From Enchytraeus crypticus (taxonomy: Eukaryota > Annelida > Clitellata > Enchytraeida > Enchytraeidae): a stretch of DNA of 64,000 nt. The stretch spans positions 574,001 to 638,000 of the forward strand of contig CAJHZI010000510.1 in the NCBI GenBank assembly GCA_905160935.1, in the 5' to 3' direction. Below, piece by piece: positions 44,893-58,047 of this stretch. The position numbers were made by a program, and so were the translations under genes. How positions within the stretch are numbered: the first letter of the stretch is position 1; each line of letters opens with the position of its first letter. The notes under the pieces are model-generated. The model was given only the letters and a program-made list of their open reading frames with translations, had not been told where the DNA came from and searched no databases.

Positions 44893-47800
44893 ATATATTA
44901 TAGTGAATAATCAACTATGATGGACAGAATAGATAGATAAAATAGATAGATAAAATAGATAGATAAAATAGATAGATAAAACAGATATATAAAATAGATA
45001 GATAAAATAGATAGATAAAATAGATAGATAAAACAGATATATAAAATACATAGATAAAATACTTAGATAAAATAGATAGATAAAATAGATAAAATAGGTA
45101 GATAAAATAGATAGAGATAATAAATAGATAAAATGGAGACACAAAATAGATATCTAAAAATGAACAGAATAGATAGATAAAATAAGTAGATACAATAAAT
45201 AGGTAAAAAAGATAGATAACATTGACGTCCCTGAAATTGTTTTACGGCGAGGAACCGGATGTTAAATTCTTATTGATTGATTGTAATAGATTAGTTATTT
45301 TTCAATTTGTAAAATAGAGGGGTTGTCAACTAGATAGGTTACTTTTGACCTCTTTGACGGCCATGTTTGTGTATGTCACTGTATATTTTGAATGTATCAA
45401 AATAAGCATAGTTCTCTCTCTCTCTCTCCTCTCTCTCCGATTGATTGATTAATAGAAGAGATAGACAAGCAGAAACCGTTAAGACGTATGTAGACGTCAG
45501 TGGAGGAGCCAGAGAAGGGTCTGGAGCCTGTGTAGACAGTGACCACGTAGATGTAGCGAGCGTTCACGCTGTTGTCCCCCAGGTCTACGGGCATCGCCTG
45601 GGCCAGCAACAACAACACTCAATAGACCGAGATGTAATACTGTCCGAGATAAGTCACTGTAGTGTTGAATAAAACCCTATATTTCTTTACCTCTATCTCA
45701 TTTTATCTCTCTTTCTCTATCTTCTTTTTTCTCTATCTCTCTCTTTCTCACTTCTCTCTCTCTCTGTCTCGCACTCACACACTCCCACTCTTCAAAACAC
45801 TTCGGAATGGCAAGCAGACACACAACAATACAAACCAATACGGACAGATATAAGCAGACACACACGCAGCCGGTCTCTAAGATCAGCAAGTCTGGTGATC
45901 AGAACAATACAATCAGATACAAACAGATACAGAAAGATACAAGCAGACATACACGCAGCCGGTCTCTAAGATCAGCACGCCTGATGATCAGAACAATACA
46001 ATCAGAGACGGACAGATACAAGCAAACATACATCAGAACAATACAAACAGATACAAACAGATAAAAGCAAACATACACCAGAACAATACAAACAGATACA
46101 TACAGATACAAGCAGACACACAACAAAACAAACAGATACAGACAGATATATGCAGACATACACGCAGCCCGTCTCTCAGATCAATGCAAACAGATACAGA
46201 AAGATACAAGCAGACATATACGCAGCCTATCTCTAAGATCAGCTCGTCTGATGATCAGAACCATACAAACAGATCCAAACAGATACAAACAGATACAAGC
46301 AGACATACATAAGAACAATACAAACAGGTACAGACAGATACAGACAGATACAAGCACACATACACGCAGCCTATCTCTCAGATCAGCACGTCTGACGATC
46401 AGCAGAAGGATGATGAAGAGGATGACGAGCACGCAGACCATTGCCACGCCCACTGGGTTGTCTGCTATGTGCAGGAAGCCTAGGAGGGCGTTGCCAATGT
46501 TCAGCTTGTTGGGTGGCACAAAGAAGGAACTGGCAGCGAAGTGAGACATGTGTTTACATTGACAGTGGACTACTGCCGGGAGCTCGTTCAGCTTGGCTGG
46601 GTTTAACTGAAAGAAGTAGAAACAAATAAAGCTGGTCAAGCAAAGGTTAACGTCAGTTTCCTCACTGGAAAGCGATGTCAGTGACGGGCGAGCCAGGATT
46701 TAAACCCCGCACATACTGATCCGCGGTCTAGTATCTTACTGACGTCGCCACTGGCTCCAGCCAGTGAATGAAAGTACACATTGGTCAACCCTTACAAACT
46801 GATAGCCTTACCCGAATATCGAGCCACGATTTCAGGAACAGAGAACTATGGCTCTATAATAATCATGTCAGCGATGATACTGAAAATAATGATAATAATA
46901 GTGATAGCAAAATAAAATTAGTCATATCCATATCGATGATGATGATGATAGTAGTGTTGATGCTAGACATGTAGTAGACTGATAAGATAGTACACTGATC
47001 AGAAGATAGACTGATAAGATAGTAGACTGATCAGAAGATAGACTGATAAGATAGTAGACTGATCAGAAGATAGACTGATAAGATAGTAGACTGATCAGAA
47101 GATAGACTGATAAGATAGTAGACTGATCAGAAGATAGACTGATAAGATAGTAGACTGATCAGAAGATAGACTGGTAAGATAGTAGACTGATCAGAAGATA
47201 GACTGATAAGATAGTAGACTGATCAGAAGATAGACTGATAAGATAGTAGCCTGATAAGATAATATAATAAGAAGATAATAGACTGATAAGCTAGTAGAGA
47301 CTGATAAGCTGGTAGACTGATAAGATAGTAGACTGATAGGACACTAGACTGATAAGATAGCAGACTGATAAGATGAGAGACTGATAAGCTAGTAGACTGA
47401 GAGATAGTAGACGGATAAGCTAGTAGACTAATAAGCTAGTAGACTGATAATATACTAGACTGATAAGATGAGAGACTGATAAGATAGCAGACTGATGAGA
47501 GACTGATAAGCTAGTAGACTGATAAGCTAGTAGACTGATAAGCTAGTAGACTGATAAGCTAGTAGACTGATAAGCTAGTAGACTGATAAGCTAGTAGACT
47601 GATAAGCTAGTAGACTGATAAGCTAGTAGACTGATAAGCTAGTAGACTGATAAGCTAGTAGACTGATAAGCTAGTAGACTGATAAGCTGGTAGACTGATA
47701 AGATAGTAGACTGATAAGATAGCAGACTGATAAGCAAGTATACTGATAAGCTAGTATACTCATAAGTTAGTACACTGATAAGCTAGTACACTAATAAGCT

Positions 47801-48852
47801 AGTAATCTAATAAGCTGGTAGACTGATAAGCTAGTAGACTGATAGTAGACTGCTAAGCTAGTAGAGACTGATAAGCCGGTAGAACCCTGCAGTATCTAGT
47901 GCTCCAGTCGTAGATGGAGGGGTCCCAGTAGCTGCAGGACATCTGATAGAGAAGGATCTTCACCTCGGCGCTAACGTTCCGCCTGTGGTAGAACCTCAGT
48001 GCCACCTGACGAGAGGGGTACTCACCAGGGTCTATAGTCAACTCCTTCTCATCCGTCGAGTTCTCTCCAACCCTGCTCAATCAATCAATCAATCAGTCAA
48101 TCAATAAATCAATAAATCAAGCAATTAATTAATTAACCAAGCAAGCAAACAATCAAGCAATCAATCAATCCATCAATCAATCAAATAATTAATTAATTAA
48201 TCAGTCAATCAATTAATCAATTGCTCTCTCACCTATTTAATCATTTACTCACTCAATCACTCACTAAATCAGTCAATCAATCAAACTATCAATCTATCAA
48301 CCTCTAAGGCAATCAATTAGTCCATTATTCAATTATTTTGTGAATCAGTAATTTTTTTTAATATTCAATCAATTTATAAATGAATCAAATTATTAAATCA
48401 AATGACAATAATTGAGTATCATACAGGTTGTACGTAGACTAGTAGAGGACACAGACGAGTGCGTTGTTCAGCCGGTAAGTAGGGTCAATACCACGCACTG
48501 GAAGATGATGATGATTTTTAACGACACACATATCTTATTCTGATACATATATTCTCTGATATCAACTATAATTTGATTACCCACATTCTGTAACAGCAAA
48601 AACAAATCTAATACCCATATTCCACGATATCAAAACGAATTCTTGATATCGAATTAGAAATTACTCATACCCAGATTAACATACGTAAAGTATTGATAGT
48701 AATTTAAATTTCAAGCAGGCGAGCTGGCAGGTTTTAGTTAGAACGATTACAAGAATTGTCTGCACATTACGTTGCATAGTGTTTACCCGAGGCGAGTGTT
48801 CTATCATCGTCAGTTCTAAGTTAATTATTAGGTTTTATACATACATATACAC

Positions 48853-48941
<89 letters not shown>

Positions 48942-51900
48942 CATATATATATATCACCGTCAGTTCTAAGTTAACGTATCAGAAGGACCTGAAAATCTTA
49001 GTCCAGATGTTTCGATGATCCGAGGAATTGAGGAAACATTGCAGATCCTCCTTCACCAGGGATACAATCAGCTTTCCTTCCTCTTCCGGAGCATTCTGTA
49101 CGGATGCCGGACTCCTAGACTTGCGGGACAGACCTCCGGGTTCCTGGTGAAGACCTCCGAGTCCCTGGTTACCATGCAGCGCTCCACCCGTCCTATACAG
49201 GTTAGCCCTGCCGGTGATAACTTCCTCATCAACCCTCGTGATGGTTTCTGTGTTATCTCCGGTAAGTCTGGCCTTAACCGCCTCCTCGGTGCCTCTATCG
49301 CTCGACCTGGCCTTGACCTTCTCCCTGATGTTTCCATCGCGCAGCTTGACCTTGACCTTATCCTTGCTGTTTATATCACTCAGCTTGACCTTGACCTTAT
49401 CAGCGTCTCCATCGTTCACCCTGACCTTGACCTCATTATCGTCTCCATCGTTCACCCTGACCTTGACCTCATTAGCGTCTCCATCGTTCAGCCTGACCTT
49501 GATCAACATCTTCGTGTAGACGTTCTCTGAGCCCACATCGACGGGGTAGAGCGCTGATTGGTGGGGCTGAAGCACCGCCGTCACCTCCTGACCTGTCTGC
49601 GTGGTGTTGGTCGCCGAGCGGAATGAGAACTGGATCATCTGACTGTCCGAGAGGTCGTTTGAACCCACGCTCTTAGAGCCGAGGCTGAGCTTTATATCGA
49701 CGCTGCCAGTGTTGATTCTGTCGGCGCTCTTAGCGAACCAGAACGGGTTCTTCTCGAATGAGACAATCTTGTAAAGATAAAAACGACAAAAAAGATAATG
49801 TTAACGTCAGTTTCCTTACTCGAAAGAGATGTCGGTGACGGGCGAGCCCAGGATTTGAACCGCGTGCATACTGATCAGCGTTCGTGTATCCTATCGACTT
49901 CGCCACTGGCCCCAGCCGTCATATATGCAGTTATTTATTGATTTCGTTACATATTAAATAATTAAATAAATCACCACTGACGTGGGATGCGATGATTAAG
50001 AAGATCATGAAAACTAGGGGATTGGCTGATGATGTGGTGTTGGACAAATAGGATTGAAGGTCTATTTATTCGTATCTCGAATGATTATGATATAAGTTAA
50101 TAAATTAATAAACTAATGCTTTATTCCCTTTCCCTTTACCGAAATCACTACTAACTAATTCAATACAAATTTCTACGAATAATGTATTTTTAGTATAATG
50201 CACGTAGTTAGCACAAACCTCTACTTTGGTTTCCTTCTGACCATCCAATATTGGAAAGTTTCCTTCTATTCCTCCAACACCCGTCCAACCAATCTGCTTG
50301 ACGTTAAGGTCTTTTGGCTGTACCGTCTGAAAGTATGGAAAAGAGAGAGAAATATGGTTGTAAGATCCAAACACAGCATATACCATACAAAATGAAAACA
50401 GGCAACGGTAATAGTCAAATGGAATAGACAGCAAAATAATATAAAATAAAATTTGATAAACAGAAATATAACATCAATCAAAGAGAGATGCGAGACAAGC
50501 ATACAAGCAGACGTACCATTAGAGTGACATGAGGAGTAAGAGACAAGCATACAAGCAGACGTACCATTAGAGTGACAGAACGAGTGAGAGACAAGCATAC
50601 AAGTAGACGTACCATTAGAGTGACATGAGGAGTGAGAGACAAGCATACAAGCAGACGTACCATTAGAGTGACTTCCAGGCCTCCATCAGTCTCTATCTTA
50701 GTGGGCTGATTGCTGAGGAAGGTGTTCTTTATGAGACTCCCGGTCATCTTGTGTATAGCTTTCATTAGAATGGCTGACAGCTTAGGATCAGTCTGAAAAT
50801 CAATCAATCAGCCAATGAATCAACCGATCAATCAATCATTCATTCAGTCGGTTAGTCAATCAATCAATCAGTCTGCCAATCATTAACCAATCAAAAAAGC
50901 AGTCAGTCAATCAATCAACCCATCAGTCAAACAATCAATCAATCGATCACCCAATCAAGATAGTTTTTAGTTCCTGCAGAATCTAACTTATACTAATTAA
51001 AACACTTATATCATAATCATATGTGATATCAGTTTACAACCTCCTAAAATAAATACGCTTGTGTACATAAAAATATAATTTTAAACTATTGGACATTAAA
51101 TTTTATTGCAGTATTATAATGTTTATTTATTTGATATTATAATAATATCACTCACGGGACTTTGCGAATCTCTCGCAGATGACATCAGATTCTGCGCAGC
51201 GCCTATCATTGCTCTAAAATCAATCAATCTATAGATTAATTACTTAAACAAAAAGTAACAAGTTAAGCAACTCAAAAACAAATAGTAATTGGTTAAGCAC
51301 CTCCCGCAGATCACTGTAGAACATACTCTAAATCAATGTAAAACAGTTAATATAAGAGTCAGAAAATGAGAACTAAAAAGAAAGGAAATTAGAATAAAGA
51401 TATCCAGAGTAAGTTTGACTGAAAAGACTGCTTTTATTTACCAATTGATCGATGATGATGACGATGATTATTATTATTATTATTATTATTAACAACGAAC
51501 ATTTTTAAAATACGAAGGCTCTCAAAGTTTAGAATTACTAATACACATTGAAAATGAATCAGCTTAAAACTGCCCGTGTTTCAAAGAGACTACTTGAAAG
51601 AGACACGTGTAGAGGGAGAGAGAGAGTAATAATAAAATATTTGATTGATTGACAGAGGCCGAGATTAGGAATGTTAGATGATTTAAAGATCCACTCATAC
51701 GTTGGTATGAAGAGGAAAGCGGAAGGCAGAGAAGAGTAGAGGCGTTATATACCATGGACTTGCCAGTAGACAGTTCACTAAGAGAGAGAGAGAGAGAGAT
51801 ATATTGAGGTTGAGAGAGACAGAAAAATACGAAGTCTCTCACACCTTTATAATTACTAATACACTTTGAAAATGAACCAACTTAAAACTGCACGTGTTTG

Positions 51901-52848
51901 AAAGAGAAGACGTGATAGAGACAAAAAAAGAGAGAGAGAGAGAGAATAATACTAATAAAATGTTTGACTGATTGACACATCTCTCCACACACGTGTATCC
52001 ATCTCTTTTGATGGTGTCGCCCACCACATCGCTGTACACATTGATGTTAACCTCGAGACTGTCCACGAGATTATTGACGTTCAGAAGTTGGAGGATCTGT
52101 CTCGGGTCTATCTGATCTTTGTACGAGGTGAGAGCCTTGAGGGCGACCATCGTCTGCTGGAACACGGCCGGGTTACCCGAGGCTACACCCTCGTCCACCC
52201 CTGAGATCTGCGCTAGCTGCTGCGCCACCGCGGCTCTGTACTGAGGCCACAATCAGTAGTAAAAGATGGTAACGCTAAGGTTAACGTTAGTTTCCTCACT
52301 CGAAACCGATGTCAGTGACGGGAGAGCCCAGGATTTGAACCCGCACCTACTGATCCGCGGTCGAATACCTTACCGACTTCACCACTGGCTCCAGCCACTT
52401 CGCCACTGGCGCCAGCCGTAGTAGTAATAATATTAGTAATAGTAATAAAATTAATGATAGTAATAAACTCAATAATAGTAGTAAAATTAATAATAGCAAT
52501 AAAATTAATATAGTAATAAAATTGATAATAGTAATAAAATAAATAATAGTAATAAAATTAATAATAGTATTAAAATCAATAATAGCATTAAAATCAATAA
52601 TAGTAATAAAATAAATAACTGTAATAAAATCAATCTAGTAGTAAATATGATAATACAGAGAGTAAGAGAGACAAAGGGATAGAAAGAGAGACATAGAGAG
52701 AGAGAGAGAGGGAGAGAGAGTAAAAGAGGCATATAGATGAAGAGACACAGAGTAAGAGAGAGGAGATTTGTACTGAAGAAGGAGTGAGACAATGAGAGAT
52801 AGATATAAAATGAGATATTGAGAAGAGGTAAGACGGAGATCATCAAAC

Positions 52849-52896
<48 letters not shown>

Positions 52897-55800
52897 AAGA
52901 AAGACAGAGAGAGAATGAGAGAGAAATTTAGGGTGCGAGAGAGAGAGGGGTATGAAGGAAAGAATAAAAATAAATGTCTAGCGTCCCATTCCTCACCCAG
53001 AGATTGTGTCAGGGACGCCCCCACAACACACATCACTAACAATCGCCTCACCTGACTGCATCGATGTCGTAAGTGTCATCGAATGTGTTTTGAATTCTTT
53101 GTATACTGCGGTGGTCAGCTCGATAGAGTACTTTTTTGCATAGATGAAAAAAACGTTCTTACCAAAAATAAAAAACGTTAAAAAACGCGTTTTTTTCAAA
53201 AAAAATAAAAAACGTAAAAAACGTTAAAAAACGTTAGTAGCGTACACGTAGGCTTGCATATATATTACCATGCCTTCATTCCATAACGCTAAACAATTTT
53301 ATTACAACTAGACTTGATCTAAAGTTCTAAACTTCTAAAGTATGTCCATAGACTCCATAAAAAATATAACATTCAGATCACGGGCCAATAGAATAAAAAA
53401 ACGCGTTTTTTTACCAGATATAAAAAACGTAAAAAACGTATTTTTCATCTATGCTTTTTTGTCCTCTCTGATGGCCGTAGTAAACAAATTTTAGTTTCTG
53501 TTTGATGCTACATATGTTGATTCACACCTTTGACTGTTGATTTATCTGCTTTCACAATTATTTGTCGATCGATGCTTGATTAATTTTTAAATAACATATG
53601 TACTACTACTACAACTATTGCTCTTAAATACATGTATATTTAAAACTACATGTGTTTCTATTTCATACAGCACACTTCTAAAACTCACGTCTAATGGAGA
53701 GCGGTTGCAATTTCTACATCCAATACATCAGCTTTACAATACCACTTAGAAATACACTGTACATCTACCATAAGCATCACGACGAAGTGACAAATAGATT
53801 GAATGAAATGACAAAATTATGAGGACTGTGCATACGCTCTTGAGGGTTTTCTGGGAGGCGTCTATGTTCCCCTCTTTGAGCATGGAGTTGAGGGAGGACA
53901 CGGCCACACTGGCCCTACGGGCCGCGGAGATCATGTCACCCCTCCTCAAAATCTGCTGGGCGTCGATGTTGATATCAACGAATGCCGCTATCTTCAGCCT
54001 CCCGGGCGGGTCCACCTACACAGGAAAACCACTTCAGTGCCCTGGTCTTGCTGGCGTCTTAGACAATAATAGCACTCGGAGAGCTGCACGTGGTTTACAA
54101 AGAGCTGGCTAACACAGGTACGCCGTAACTCAAGGAAAATCGGTCTAGTAATGATGGGTGTCCCCTGGGCCTAACAGTAAAAATACTAACCGAGGCCGAT
54201 GTAGCTTAACTTCGATTAGTCATTGACGCGCAACTAAACCAAGTGCGCTAAATCCTGCCGTCGACGTCGATGGTGTGAAATATCACGTTCAAGCTTTCAG
54301 CTGTCCAATTGTATTTTACTGATTGAACGACAGAAATACTTTAACATAACATATCATAACATAACATAACATAACATAACACTACAGAGGAGGCACGAAG
54401 CAATTGCATGCTTGCTTATGACTCAAGAAAACTTAACTAACACTAATACTAATAATATTCAAAACTTCAACATATGACTGAGAACGACATTATATAAGTA
54501 CATTTACCAAAAACGCAAATTGACAACTATACCTATTTATATGAAATTTCTAAATTTATATTTCGATTTATAGTCCAATAGTTATAATTTTTTTATAATT
54601 TAGTTAAAATTGACTCTAAGATCCAGACCAATGTTAGAATGGGCGTTCGGTTGGTGAGTATCTTGGTTCCAAAACTTGCTACAAAAATTTAAACGAATGA
54701 AAAATCTCAAATAGGGGATTAACTGATGATATGATGTAGGACAGAGAGGATTTTAGAGAGTCTGTTCGTATACCGACCCCTGGTTAAACTGGCATTCAAG
54801 GGAAGATAATGGTGATGATGAGCTATACTAAGCAATACTTTCAATCTTTTTTTTGAAAGTCTCTCACCTTAAAGTTGATAGTCTGTAGAGACTCCGCCCC
54901 ATAGAAGTCTATGACTCTGAGCAGCATGTTAAGATTGCCGCCAGATATGTAGGGAAATATCAGGTCCACCATGATGGCGTCCAAGCCGTCGTATAGGATG
55001 CTCTCAACTGAGCGCAATCATAAAACAACAACAACAACAACAATTAGAGACCAATATAAACAACATAAAACAACAGTAATTGTGCTGATCAATGAGATGA
55101 AAAAGTAAAAAAGTAAACACGCATTATAGTGAAATGATCAACTATGTTGATATCTATCACATTTTAATTCCAAATGTTTAAACCGTTGGGCAATTTAGAC
55201 TATTTTCCATATAACCAGTCCAGTGAATGTCCGAGATTTTACGCTCAGATCAGCGCGGCTGGGATTCGAACCCGCGAGGATTCAATTCATTTCAGAATCT
55301 GTCATTTAAAACTTCATGACGTTTCCTCTACGGTATTGAGACATTCAAAACAACAGTAATTGTACAGGTTATTGAGATGAACGGTCGTTTGAGAGAAATG
55401 ATGCTGTTGCTGAGCGTATGCAATTGAATACAATTAGACCATGATGATAAATCATTAAATTATACAATTAATCAAAGGGGATCATGAAATAAGTGGTAAT
55501 CCATAAATTAATCAAAAGGGATCATAAAATATGTTATAATCAATCACTTAATTAAAAGGGTTCATAAAATAAGTTCAAATTATACAATTAATCAAAAAGG
55601 ATCATAAAATAAGTTCTAATAAATCAACAATTAATTAATAACAAGGAACCTTGTTTCATGGAGCTATCCGTGTATAGTTCTAGCTTGTATCTGAGCGGAA
55701 CGTGAATATCTTTGAAATCCTTGCAGCTCATGTTGAACCTGTCAGTGACGGCTGCGCCGCTAGGGGGTGTCAAGACACAGCTTCCTAGCGTCGGGCTAGA

Positions 55801-58006
55801 GTTGATCTTAATCGTGTAGGACAGCTTAGTGGTAATCGCCGACGTTGGTCCTCCTTTCAAATTAATAATTAGTAATTAATAATTAGCAATTAATTAAACT
55901 AATTAATTACTAATTTAATACCGCCATTAATATGTCAATATTAGATAAGTAAATAATTAATTTAATTAAGTAATTACTAATCAAACATTGACATATCAAT
56001 GTCAGAATTAATCACACCGCCACTGGCTGGCCAGTGGCGGTGTCGCCAAGTTATTCAACTGCGTATCAGTATGTGCAGGGTTCAAATCCTGGGCTGGCCA
56101 GTCACTGACATCGCTTTCGAGTGAGGAAACTGACGTTAACATTAGTTTTACCATTAGCTTTTCTTATAAAGAAGGCCTAGCTCTAGACACGTGGACTGGT
56201 TGCTGCTCTGAGCTCAGTGATCGGTAGTTGATGATCTAGTTAAGATCTCTGTCTCCGATAAGCTGTTGAGAGAGATGAAAATGACGCTAAACTTGGCTCA
56301 GCCTTTAGTATGACAGCAGGTGTATGCAGTGGTTAAAGTGGGAATTGAGATCTAGGGGAACGGCCAGAATTTTTCGGACACTCTATAATATATTTACAGG
56401 TCTCCAAGTATCTAGTATGGGCCCCAAGCAGCGGAACTCACCTTAGGAAAAACGAGAGCTAGGGGAACACAATTCCACTGCGTTCCACTACTCTAACCAC
56501 TGGCTGTATGTTACTAATCAGTAGTTTGCGCAATTGTTGATGTTTAAACACTTGATTATCTCACTAGTAACTACGGCCATGAGAGAGCCGACTTACCTTC
56601 CACTGTTATGTCGTATTTGTCGTTCAACTTGGCGTCCTTGAACGTGAGTGGCGGCAGCTCAAGAACAGGCAGGTTCGGCGCGTTGATGGTGACCGAAGGC
56701 ACTATGAACCAGGCGAAGTGCCAGGTGGCGCAGTTAGCGCATACCACTCTCAGCGCGGCGCGGCGCGAGGGATCGAACATGACGGCGCAATTGAGCAGAC
56801 AACGAAGCTCGAACGTGGCATCAGGGTCTTTAGAAACGTGCAGAACCTACGTGGAGGTTAAACGGTGAGGACAGGAGAAAACGGCGTGAAATTATAATAT
56901 TTATGAAATTAATGAACTTTGAGATAGTCAGATCAAGTCATAGAGTATCGGAGCTCGTAAAATGGTCAGTCAATCATTCAGTCGATCATTCAAATAATTA
57001 GTCAATCATTCAATCAGTCAGTCATTCAAATAATCAATCAATTAATCAATCAATAAATCAACTACTTATTCAATCAAGTACATCTATAGAGCAACGTTCT
57101 ATGTAGAATTGCACATTAGCGCTAGTAAAACGAAAGAAGTGAGAAAAAACTGTAGGGAAAATCAAACAATAAACAATTTATTTAATCAATCAGTAATCAA
57201 TCAGTCAATCCATCAATCAATTAAAGTGGCGAGAGGTGAAATTAGGGCAAAATCAAACAATCAACAAATTATTTAATAAATCAGTAAATCAATCAGTCAA
57301 TTCATCAAACAACTAAAATCAAACAACCAACAAATCATTTAATCAATCAGTAAATAAATCAGTCAATCCATCAATCAATTACAGAAGCGAGAGGGACCTG
57401 TAGGACAAATCAAACCATCAACAAATCCTATAATCACTCAGTAAATCAATCAATCAGTCAATCAATCAATTAAGGATGAGAAGGGAACCTGTAGGGCAAA
57501 TCTAACAATAAACAAAACCTTTAATCAATCAGTAAATCAATCAATCCATCAATCAATCAATCAAGGATTAGAGAGGAACCTGTATGGCAGTATCACTGGT
57601 GCGACCTACAGCAGAGTACTCTACCATGAACGTGAAGATAGCAGGAAGAGTAGAATACTCCAGGTCAGTGGTGAGGAAACCAAGCTTACCATGTTGCTTC
57701 GGAATCCTATCCGGCTTAAAGCAGTTGCTTAGGGGATCTGAAATCAATCAAACGTCATCATCATCATCTTCCACTGAATCCCAATTTCACTAAGGTAGAG
57801 ATGCGAATAGATCTTCTCCTCTCCTCTCTGTTGCGCACACAATATCATCAGTCAATTTCGTATTTTTCATGTCCTTTATATAGTCAACGTGGGTTACTGT
57901 CCACGTCAGTCGTGGGCTACCAAAATTAATTTGTAAATTTGCATTTGTATTTTTGAGGTAACCAACTAGATGGCGCTAGTCGCTGTTTTGGTAGCCTCTA
58001 TTTCTG

Positions 58007-58047
<41 letters not shown>

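Noticed and set aside
50105..50218. Extension of exon 12 past its donor
   Set aside because: GAG|GTTTGT gives phase 0 and joins the next GAIN segment; the extension is AT-rich and ends in stops.
52993..53199. Frame KYSIELTTAVYKEFKTHSMT as exon 8
   Set aside because: It runs out of the TIR element and its end phase does not fit exon 9; the other frame (VLYRADHRSIQ) does.
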